Origin: Branchiostoma belcheri
Lineage: Eukaryota > Chordata > Leptocardii > Amphioxiformes > Branchiostomatidae
DNA length: 64,000 nt
Assembly: GCF_001625305.1 (NCBI RefSeq)
Contig: NW_017803898.1
Span: forward strand, 308,130 to 372,129
Direction: 5' to 3'
In this document: in pieces, positions 32,820-44,800 of the stretch
Layout: every line of letters begins with the position of its first letter
Numbering within the stretch: the stretch's first letter is position 1
Notes under the pieces: generated by a model
What the model was told of the DNA's origin: nothing
Seen by the model: only the letters and a program-made list of their open reading frames with translations
Database searches by the model: none
Program-made: the position numbers and the translations under genes

Positions 32820-35800
32820 CTAAATGACAGTTTCTCTCTCTACTGGGGCTATTTCTACGTCTACGTCTACATTACTTGTACCGATAGAGTCATCTAGCCT
32901 ATCATCACTAGCAGCGGCCAGTGCAGTCACCTTGTCCGTATACTGTGCCAGCAGGTCGTCTATCGGGACTGTGTCCGTGCTCGACGTTGGGGAGGGGGGC
33001 TGGGCGTCGTCGCTCGTTGCGTCGTGGCGAAGCCGGCGTAGTGTTGGCCGCTGGCGTAGCGGAGGGCTGGATGCGTCAGATTTCAGCGGCCCGAGGGTGG
33101 GGAGACGAGACCCGCGGGATGTCGGCAGCCACTGGACGGACCCGGGCTTGATGCGATGCTTGTCTTCCTCACGCACTAGTGTGTTCTGGGAAGGTAAGAC
33201 AACACAATGAAATAAATATACTAGTAGGTGTAACTACACTGTGTATTCCCTATACACACCCAAGGAAACAGACATTTCAATCCGAAAAGTGCCAAAATGT
33301 GGTGTATCGTTTTAAGGGTGCTTATATAGTACAAGCCTTAAAAACCAGGTAGTTTTACTTCAAGTTGTTAAAGCAAACCTTAGATGCTTCTTCTTCAAGC
33401 TGCCTCTTCTTCAGCCTCCTCTTGTCCTGAAAAGATAAAGGCAACATGTGAATTTAAAAAAATGGAATAATATTGGATTAATCTAGACTAAAAGCAGATG
33501 GGATAAAAAATAATTGGACTAGAAAAAGAATTAACACAAAAGAGAATAGACAAGTGAATTTAGTACAAATACAGTGACAGGGAACAGGCAACTATCTCGG
33601 TCTTGAATTATGTTTATTTTTCAATCCTTAAGAAGGTTAGCTGGAAAAGGAAGAACCTTGACTGAACTTGAAAAAACAAAGAATACCAACAAATATGCAG
33701 CAAGTGAAGGCATGTCATTCCTGCTATTAAATAAACGATTAACAACAAATCCCACTCCCACTACAAAAAGAAGACATAAAAAGAAGACCTTGAAGACCAA
33801 GTCTAGGTTTGTCTTTCTGTGGAAATGAACAAAAGAGAAGAAGATATAGAATGCTTAACACATTCAGGTTGGGGGAAAAAACAGAATTGTCTAGATGAAG
33901 AAAAACAAAAAACAAAAAAAACTTTAACTATAAATCTTATCTACTTTTAAAAGTATAACATTTAAAAACTTTTTCTTATACAATGTAATTTAGCACTAAA
34001 TAAAAACATGATACATGTAGCAAGAGCATGGAGACTGTATGACATGAAAGTATGGTAAATTTGTGACTACATATAATAAAGAATTACGCATTGTAAGGTC
34101 CCCATATACATGTAAATATACATGTAGCTGTTCCTTACCACCACATGCACCAGACAGCCACACGGTACCCAGAACATCAGGGACAGAATCAGCACAGTCC
34201 CCACAATGTTGGCTGCCATGGTCTCCGCTAGGGTGGGGAGGATACATAAATATAATTACTAGTTTATCATAGTAAAATGTTGGAACATTGTTCCAACACA
34301 AGGATTACAATCAAATTCTCAATGACCACTGTCGCCTTCATCAGGATAATTAATGACCAATCACTTCACAACGTGATCTCGTGAGAGTTACGGTTACAGA
34401 CACGTGACCTTATTCACACAAGACTTTATGGATACGTGACGTAAGCATTTGATCAAAAGTGCCAGGGAGTTATATCGTCCACATTTCTTAAAGCTGAAAC
34501 ATATTATGCCACCCTTTATAGGAGTACAAGGAGGAGTACTATCTCCATCTATCCTTACCAATTTTGTCAGGTGAAATCCACTGGATAATGTCCCAGAAGC
34601 GTTTCACCACATCCTGGGCCTTTTTCTCACACGTGCCCTGGAAGGAAAACAAAAAGTCATGAAATTACATGGAATTGAATGTCTTTATTTTGGATACACT
34701 GACCACATAGCACAATAAAAGTTGCAATAATATTTTCAAGGTAGGAATTACTGGCAGTCTGATTTCAGAAGACATTGTATTACTTTGTTGTTCTCCTGCT
34801 ATAAAATTGGTGTTACCATGTTGGTGCTACACTAGTTACCATGGTGACAGACATCTGGTCTTGGTCATTGACCTTAATTGTTTGGATAAGAACAAGAGGA
34901 AGAAGAAGAAACAGAGCAAAAACAATATGTTTCCTTCTGCAAAGGTGGACATAAAAACGAGCAGGAGGAGTATAAGACTTACATCGTCAGTGCAGACACC
35001 TTGTATGCAGGGTTTGCCGGCTTGTTGCCACCTCAGGTCAGACTGGGGAGTTTCTCGGTAAGGTTTACACATGCCGTGGGGGTGGGACATGTTCATACAG
35101 CACACGTTACATGACTCGCTCACTGCAATGAGCAAAGTAGATGTGTAAGGTTTCTATATTTTTTTGGTTTGCGTTAAGCCGTAGACCACATTTAGGCATA
35201 ACACACGTCCAGTTTGGTTAAGTACAAACTGCATAAAATTAAACTACCCAGTAAGTAAGGTTTGATCCACTCACACCAGGATGGACTCTTCTTGATAATT
35301 GTGGTGGTGTCTTAATGTTTTCGTTGGATTTTTGGTCAACGTTGCATTAGACTTTTGCCTGTTGCAGAGGATATCTTTTCTGACATAACATTTGAAAACT
35401 ACAGACGGGATGTTAACCTTATATACGTGACTACGACCTTACACATGTATATGAGACGTTCTGCCAAAGTGCTACCCGGTATGCACAATACAGTAATACC
35501 TTACGAGTTTTGCACAGGCCTATGTGCAGTACGATCTGCCAATGTGCTTGTACTCACCATTTTGACACAGGCAGGATTGGAGCCCACGACTCTCACAGAA
35601 AGGCAGGCAGGTTCCATTCCTACACTGGCCACTGCAAAAACAACAAGGGGGAGGGTAAAGATATGAGAAAGACTAATCTCCAAACAGATCTTTCAGTGGC
35701 TGGAAAGACATTACCTGGATGCCAGACGCTGGCGTTTCATAACTTAAGTGATAGATTTTTTTTTTAGAAACCCTTATGTCTAGATTTAGGTTCAGAGATG

Positions 35801-38800
35801 TGAGATTGAAAGAAATCAAGGAAAATTTTGGATGGTATCCTGTGGATAACTTACTCCGCAATGCAGGTGCCGTTGTTTCGGGGTTCAGATTCTGGACAGT
35901 CAGGACTGGTCCCAGTGTGTTGTGTTAAGGACATTAAACCACCAGAAACTTGAAATAAGGGAAGCTAAATTTTCTCAACTTTTGGCATGTTTTGCAGTGA
36001 AATTCAACAGCGCTACTTAGTTTAAGCCTTTGCGTATTTATGTATAGATAATCCTGTAGATGTAATGAGTTGAGAACTTTGATTATAATGTCCCATCCTT
36101 ATCTTTAAAAATTTGTAGCTTATTGTGATTGTTTCCAGGGTTAGCCCTTTAAAATAGTATTGTATCTGGTTGGGCAACCCTGCCTGTCTTTTGTACAGCT
36201 GAACCAATAAAATAAAATAAATAAATTATGAAATGTGTGTTTTCTAGGATGGGTATGACATGAATAAAACACAACACGATATGAAGGATATGTGCAGTAG
36301 GTGGCTTGTTTGCAGGTTGCCTCGTCTTTTTCTGTGCTGTTATCTTGTGTTGATTAATCATTATTTGTGTGGCAGTTGTTACTTTATATTGTTGTACTGT
36401 ATCATGTAATGGACCACTGGAAGAATAGCTGTTAAGCTACATGTGAATCCAGATAAAGTCAAGTTAAAGGATATGTGCAGTAGGCGGCTTGTTTGCAGGT
36501 TGCGTCGTCCTCGGGAGGCGCGGCCTGCCGACAGATGTAGGAGCTCGGGGAGAAGGTGCAGTTCAGACAGCAGGGGGAGTTGTTGTCACTGTGAACAAAC
36601 AAAAACAACAAATCTAAGACGATTCAGAAGTATTTGAGTTGTTGTCTGTATCTGTCTTCGGCATAACACACCAACTTCACAGGCACGCGGCGCGGCAGCA
36701 GCTAGCTATATCACACCGAACGACTTGTTACACTCAATCTCTGCACATTTAATTGCAGGAGTTTAAAACTTTCTAGTGATGATGCCCCAACTGTGTTTGG
36801 TGGCAACGAGTTCCACTCTACGATAGTTCCAGGAAAAGATTTTTGAACACCTCAATCCTTTCTTGGTTGATAACTCTGGTACTTGAAGGCACGACAGTCA
36901 CTGTTTCTTGTGTTTGTTTTTTTTGAGCTGGTATTAGGTACTTCGTAGTTGATACGTCTACCAGTTATTTATTTTGTACATCATGCATACATGTAGTCTG
37001 GAGATTTTTCGTCTGTCTTCTAGTGAGACCCACTGTCGGTGGGTGACCACTATACAAAGGTGACGGCTACTACAGGTTTGAGTGTACTTACCTACAGACG
37101 GCGTTTCCCCTGAACTTACACTCCCGGGTACAGCAGGGGTCCGTGTTCTTGTTCCCGAGGTGACCAGCATCACAATCCTCCCCTTCCTCCACACGATAGT
37201 TCCCACAGAGGGACTTCTGCGGCTCTGAAAAATGTCAGGAATACTTTGTGAACTCTTTTTACACATCCAAGTCTTTTATTCAGCCGATGTTTGGGACCAC
37301 ATTGTAGATACAGTTCCCTGTAACCATGTATATGTGTAGATATGTAAATATTGTACGTTTGGGACCGCATTGAAGATACAGTTCCCTGTAACCAGATGTG
37401 TAGATATTATGTAAATATTGCACATTTGGGAATGCATCTATAGCAGCGACACCTGTGCTGAAGTGCTATGTGAACCAGTTAGAACTGCCCTGAGGAAGGT
37501 GACAGACGGTCACTGAAACATCGGCTGAATAAAAGACTTGGTTGTGTAAAAAGAGTCTCTTTACTCAGAAATGTTTGTTTGTTTATTATTATTATTGCTT
37601 GTTTATTTTTATCAAAAGAGAACAGGTCTCTCCCCACCATGACATACATAATGCAAGTCAAAAAAATACAACTGACCATGTGATATATCAAGTAAACATT
37701 TTTTTCTTTAAGCCCATATACATGTAGCACGAAAGTAGCCAGATGAATCTGAAAATTCAAACTAAAAGCTAAGGCCACACCAATTTAGTTTCTTGGTTAA
37801 CGGATTTTTCTGGAAAAATAATGGAGCGGGCGGGCGAAAAAAATAAAAAATAAAAACAGGCCTAGGCATCCTATTATGGCCCAAAATGGTACGCTAGGAG
37901 CCATGAAGTCAACACACCAGGCTGGTTCAAAATTTAAACAATGTATTTTGAACTTTTAATGATACCATTGCATTGAAAGATGGAATAACTGTAACAACTA
38001 GGAAGAAAAGGACTGTTTTCAACTGTTCAGGGCAAAATATGAGTATTTTGCAGCAGTTGATTCTGAATTTTTATTTTTATTTGCAAATCAGAAAAAAATG
38101 AAGCAGGCGAATCCGTTAACCAAGAAATAAAATTGGTGTGGCCTTAGGACATTTTTGGCAGCAATATGGCCAGTGATTTTTAGTACAAATTTTGTGCCAA
38201 ACAGCTACCGTTAGTAATCTGAGCATCAAACTCTACTGAAATGACAGACTTACCTACAAAACACAGGGAGTGTTTGGCTGAGAGAACCTTATATATGGCC
38301 CGCTTACTGCAGTTGGAGAACAGCTGTAGAAAGGGAGGGGGCACAGTCATCAAGTTTCATTGTTACAAAAATAAGTTTTAATTTTTTATTGCAAATTCAT
38401 GCCAGAGGGCTAATTGCAGTACAGCAGATACATTTGGTATATTAAGAACAAGATATTAATATACAGAACTACTGTTAACTCCTAAAAACTACTGGGTTTG
38501 ACTTGTTTTTTTTGAAGACAGAGGAAGACAAAAAATCCCACTTAACAAACCTAAGTTCTAAGTTCACCTTATTATTTCTCTCCTCGCCGCTGACAGCCAC
38601 TTGGTACATGATGTACTTCCCACCCTGTTCTGGGTTCGGCGAGCACTCAAGATTGTCCGTGTCGTGCTCGCTACCAAAGTTGTGTCCGAGTTCGTGTGCG
38701 GTGACGAGATCTGCTTCCCGCGTCAGGATGCGCCGTTTCCAGTTGAGTGTACTGGTCAGGCCAGTGTTCAGGTACAGCGTGACCTCCTGCTTTCTGTACA

Positions 38801-41800
38801 CTGCAGGGAGATAGGCTGGTGGAATTTTTTCCATTCAAAAATAAAATCGTTAAAATAATCATATGGTACATGCAATACTAGTAGTTGATGAAGGTTAGGT
38901 AGAAAATTACACAAAATGGTGTGTCCAGCAAAATTGTGTGTCTGTAAACTGCAGGGAGATAGGCTGGTGGAATTTTTTCCATTAAAAAAAAACGTTAATT
39001 TAAAAATAAAAATAATTACATGGTACATGCCATATAGTTGATGAAGGTTAGGTAGAAAGTTAGTAAACACAAAGTTCAGGTTCAAAGTTCAGCAATTCAG
39101 AATCAGGTTATGTCTGTTTTTGAAAGCTTTCCTTTGAACTACAGGGACATGTATTAGGCTCGTGGATTATTTTCCATTTAAGAAATCGTTAAAATAATTA
39201 TAATAATGAACAAATATAATAATGGTACATGTTGACGTCAATGAAGGTTAGACAAACGGGTAGAAAATTACACAATTTTTTTTCTGAATAAGACTAAAAT
39301 TCAACATGAAATCAAGTTTGTTTAAAGACAGTGTACCAAAGAAGGTAAACAAATAAACAAACAAGTTGACAGTGGAGACATATAACACCTTGTGACAAAT
39401 CAAAGATTAGGCTTGCAGTACTAGTCTAGCTGTCAAGTTATTACATAGAATATGATTAAAACAAACCAAGCAAAATGCACACAAAAAAAACACACACACA
39501 CACACACACACAGTGTATCAAACAAGACCAAACCAACATTGACAGTCTGTTGTAAGAATACACAGAAAGCTGGCAGATCTTTTTAATAGCCCCCATTGAG
39601 GTGCAAACTGCACACATTCAATGCAAAATCTTTCTAAAACTACTTCGAACTGCACACGAGGCAAGCAGAATGGAGGAACAGCAGGCGGTCTGGACACAGT
39701 GACTCCACCAGATCAGAGAAGGGCCGCAATCTGCATGATTGGCCTGAGAAAGCACCACGTTAGTCATGAAAAAGTTCTGTGAAAGATCATTCAGTGGATT
39801 CTTTGCACCAGAGATTTATTATTCACATTTCAAAATGTAAACATTCTGTTCAAGTTTTCTAGCTGTATGTCCTTTTGGGAAGATATTTGGGAGAAGATGT
39901 ACAGTTAATGCAACACTTTGTGCTGGATTCTCAAGAAAGTTGGACATACTGTTGATTTGGTTGTAACAATATATTACTAAGCACCAGCATGTTCAACTTT
40001 GTTGAAGACACTATATACTAACAGGTACATTGGAGTGAACATAGCAACACATTTCTCAACTCATTCCTTGACAAAGACTGGAGTTGTACAGTCGAAAATT
40101 TGGGTCCAATTTCTTGTGTTGGAAATTGCAGTTCAAACTTTTTTTCATAATGACTTCCACCAACAGAGATGAACTTCCAAGATATGCCTTCATCTTCTTA
40201 TTTGTGATAAACTAGCATCTCAAGTGCAAGAATCCTGCTAGAGAGGTCCTTAAAGATCCAGGAAAGGAGACTCAGAAGGCATCTTCACCCGACAGCTGGC
40301 AGACTCAGGGTCTTACCATGTGCATTCCTGGCCTCCTGGCAGATTTGATATTCCTTCATGTCTTCGTCATTACACCGCAACTCTAGAACAAAAACATGCC
40401 GGGTTTTGTCAGCCGGACAAGCGTGCACGGTACGTGGGGTTAGTGGCAGGAGCTTTTGGTGAGTACGTTCTGCCGATGTGCAGATTCCAGTGTAACAGTA
40501 GGGGGTTTATAGGCGCTACCAACAGATCTGGCAAACCTTTTAGCGGAGAGGTTAGAGTGTCTGACTGGGGCCCGGGAGGTTGTGGGTTCGAACACCGCCC
40601 GGGACCAGTGGTTTTTTACGGGCTCCTCCTGTTTCTTACAGTGGTTCCCATGCCGGGAATCGAACCCGGGCCTTGTGGGTGAACTTACACCAGAAGCAGA
40701 TTCCTGCATGAGTTGTTCTTGTCTCCATTTCTAGCTGACATTGTCCATGTCCTATTGTTGATGATATCATTGTCCATGTGCACAAAGCAGTCAAAATTAT
40801 AAAGTTTTCATCTGTGAAATGAACTCTAGTCCGAGACCTTCGACCTTTAACCCTGAGCAGTGTAGCTAACCTGTAACCTGTGACCCGGATCCTGAACCTT
40901 GAACCCTGACCTTTGTACAGCCTGAACCTTGACCTACCCTCGGTGCAGATGCCCCCGATGCCTTGTTTACGGTCAGTTCCGACCCAGCCCAGTCCTAGAA
41001 CTCCATTGTCGAAGTCTTGGTAGGTGAAGAGATGCGCCAGACAGAACTTACTGTAGTCATGGAGACTGAAGTTCTACAGAACACAAGAACATATAGAACG
41101 TACTGTAGTCATGGAGATGGAAGTTCTACAGAACATAAGAACATACAGAATTTACTGCAGTCATGGAGACTGAAGTTCTACAGAACACAAGAACAATACA
41201 GAACGTACTGTAGTCATGGAGATGGAAGTTCTACAGAACACAAAAGCATACAGAATTTACTGTAGTCATGGAGATGGAAGTTCTACAAGCAGAACAAAAA
41301 ACAATACAGAATTTACTGTAGTCATGGAGGCTGAAGTTCTAGCAGTGGCACACAAGTTATCAACCAAGAATTGTTCAAAAACTATAGAGTAGACATAGAG
41401 CTAGAGTAGAACTCGTTGCCACCAAGCACAGTTGGGGCATCATCACTAGAAAGGTTTAAACAACTCCTGCAGTTAAATGTGTAAAGATTGAGTGTAACAG
41501 GTCATTCAGTGTATTATATATAGCTGGCTGCTGCCGTACCATATGCCTGCAAATAAAGCTGGTATGTTACACTGAAGGGCAGTTGTACTGGCTATGCCGA
41601 TACAGATACAAAATTAATACTTATACTTACAGCGAGTAGGTCCCTGACTTGCCAGTCCACCCCAGTCAGTCCCTTCATGTCCATGTTGTAATGTTCCTCC
41701 CCGCCTTCTGGAGTTGGCTCCTCGTGGACTTTGATCTGACAAAAGGCAGAAGATGGGAAAAAAGAAACTTAGAGAATGCAGTACCTTGAACAGAGATAGG

Positions 41801-44800
41801 GGGCGTCACTACTGATTTCGCCAAAGCCTTTGATAAGGTTCCCCATAACCGTCTTCTCTTAAAACTACATAATTACGGTATCCGAGGCAAACTCCTCCAT
41901 TGGATTTCTAACTTCCTAAAAAAACGTAAACAAAGGGTAGTAGTTGGGGGGGAACATTCAGATTGGGCAGAAGTAGTTTCTGGAGTACCCCAAGGCACCG
42001 TACTAGGGCCTTTATTGTTCCTAGTATACATAAATGATCTGGCTGATAACCTTAACTCTAACATCAGGCTTTTCGCCGACGACTGTGTCATTTACAGAGA
42101 AATAAATAACGACAATGACCATATCCTACTACAAGATGACATAAACATGTTAGACGCATGGCAGAGCAATTGGCAAATGGAACTACACCCTGATAAGTGC
42201 TACGTCATGCGCTACACCCATAAACGCAAAACTAAAGTATTTGACTACAAACTAGGGAGCCATACACTAGCTGAGGCTAATAATCACAAGTACCTAGGGG
42301 TTATCCTAAACAACAAACTTTCTTGGACTGAACATATCCATCATATTACTTCCAAAGCAAATAAATCATTAGGTTTTATTAAACGCAATCTCTATAGCTG
42401 TCCTAAATCAGTTAAGATGAATGCATACACTAGCTTAGTCAGACCCCATCTTGAATACGCTAGCGCTGCATGGGATCCGTACTACAAGGAACATATTCAC
42501 AAGTTAGAATCGGTCCAGAAAAGAGCGGCCAGATTTGTTTCTAATACCTATGATACTTATGCCAGCACTACCAAATTGGTCACAGATTTAGGGTGGGACA
42601 CATTAAAGGACAGACGCACAGCAAGCAGACTCACATTACTTCAGAAAGCAAGACACTCAAAAACAGCCCTTCCGGTCAAAACCTTGTTGACGCCTATCCC
42701 GCGCCAATCACGACACTTCAACTCCAATTCATACAAACCCCTAACGTTTCACAAAGACTGCTACAAATATTCATATTTTCCACAAACTGTCAGAGATTGG
42801 AACATTTTGCCCCAAGAGATAACTGATACTGCGGAACCCACGAAGTTCAACGCTGCAGTACTACAACACCTGAGGAAGCAGCAATAACGCATCGCACAGC
42901 TCCCCTGCACGTTTTACCCCAATCTAGGGGTGTTGTGCAGTACCCGAACAAGAACAAGAACAAGAACTACCTGAAGCCTGTATATGAAGCAGGTTGGCAG
43001 AATGTACTGCACCAGGTCCTGCACAATACCTTGAAAACATTTCAGTTGAAAATTCTTTCGTGAGTCACAGTGAATGTGCTTAGAAAGTAGACAGAACCCT
43101 GTAACACAATATAGTGTCTAAACTGTTTACCATGTCATTTTAGGCTATGGCCATCCAATGCAATTTCAGGGCAGCAAAACTGGAAATATTCTGATGACAC
43201 CCAACAATCTTTGTGACATTGACACATACTACTTCACATTGGCACATTTTGAATCAACATTTCATACTTTAGGCACTTCCCAGGGTCCTTCCAGTAACCA
43301 TTTTCTGTCAAAAATTTGGAATTTTTGTTTCATGCAGGTCAATACACATTGGGATAGAGTGGTTTCATTAGTATGTAGATAAATGACTTCTAGAATATTG
43401 GCTTTAAAGAATCGGGTTTCCAAGCCCTAAAAACTGCACTGGATGCCTTTGACAGACTAGTAATCTGTATCTGTATCTGTATAGCCGGTATAACCGCCTT
43501 TCGGCGTAACACACCAGCTTCGCAGGCACGCGGTGCGGCGGCAGCTGGCTATATTACACCGATCGACTTGTTACACCTAACCCTTGAACTTCTAGCTCTA
43601 GACATTGTTTAAAGCTATCTATTGACAATGCCCCTACTGTACTTGGTGACAGTGAGTTCCACTCTGCGATAGTTCTAGGAAAGAACGAATTCTTGAACAC
43701 CTCAATCCTTGGTTGATAACTCTGGTACTTGAAGGCATGGCTATTTCCTGTTCTCTTCTGGGCTGGTATTAGGTACTACTTAGTAGTTGGGACATCCACC
43801 AGTTTATTAGTCATTTTGTAATACTAACTCACCTCCTGAATCTCAAATCCGAATCCTCCCATGTCCTTCCCCCACTGTGTACAGCGGAATATTCTGTCCA
43901 CTCCTTCAACCAAGTTGATCTGGAGGGAAAAAAATAACATCAGTATTGTTTGAATGCTTTGTCAGTATTGATGAATACTACATGGGGGCCCGCAAGCCCT
44001 TTTCCGTAGTGCGTAATCGGCCGTTTTAATTCTACGTAGAGCGTAGACGGACCACTCTAATATTTTTGCGTAGAGCGTATTCGGCGTTTTAATTCTACGT
44101 AATGCGTTGTAGCCACTTGGAATTTATCGTTAAGCGTAATCGAGAGGTTTCCAAATTCAGCGTAGAGCGTTGTCGGGACCCCCCCTTGCAGGCCCTCCTA
44201 CATGGCTCCTGCAAAATATAGGTCATTCAAAGGAAGAGGAAGACACTACAACAGACAAAACTACACAAGAACAGAACATACAGCCTGCGCAATACCCTGA
44301 TTTTTCACGTTTTTTGGTCAACATTGCATTAAAATTTTTCCTATTGCAGATGATATTTTTTTTGACATAACATTTGGAAACTACAGACGGGATGTTAACC
44401 TAATACATGTATATCTTATACAATGTACATGTATACACAAATACGACTATATATGAGAAGTTCTATGGAAGTGCTATGTACAGTACATTAGAGGTTTCGT
44501 GCAGGTGCAGTACTTTCTGCTGATGTGCTATAAAAGCCTACCAGATAGTTGATAGTCTGGCGCAGGCTTCTCTGGCCCATCTCTTGGAAGAACCTGTAGT
44601 CTGCGACCAGCAGCATGGGGCAGGTGTTTTTGGCAGGCCCCCTGACGTCACAGTCCATGTCAGGGGGAGGGGGGGTCGGACTCTCGAACTGGGGGGGCTG
44701 GCCACCCGTCTGTCTCCGCGGTCTGTCTGTTGGGTGTTTGAAAAAGATGATGATTGGTTGAAAGGGTTTAGAAAATTGATGCTGTCTTTCTGGTTTCAGT

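Larger units (their letters stand above)
35915..36474 (-). other. U12-type AT-AC intron 14 of ADAM17
   Basis: No GT donor fits exon 14. The intron starts |ATATCCTTTA, the U12 5' splice consensus, and ends AACACAACACAC|TGGG. A branch-point match TCCTTAAC lies at 35924-35931, about 12 nt from the acceptor. Joining gives TGC-ACT-GGG (Cys-Thr-Gly), in phase and matching the conserved disintegrin CTG. This is the only non-GT-AG junction I needed in the three spliced genes. Confidence 0.85.

Noticed and set aside
40540..40690. Functional tRNA genes
   Set aside because: B boxes are good but no complete cloverleaf with anticodon arm and paired acceptor stem could be drawn; SINE-derived segments are likelier.
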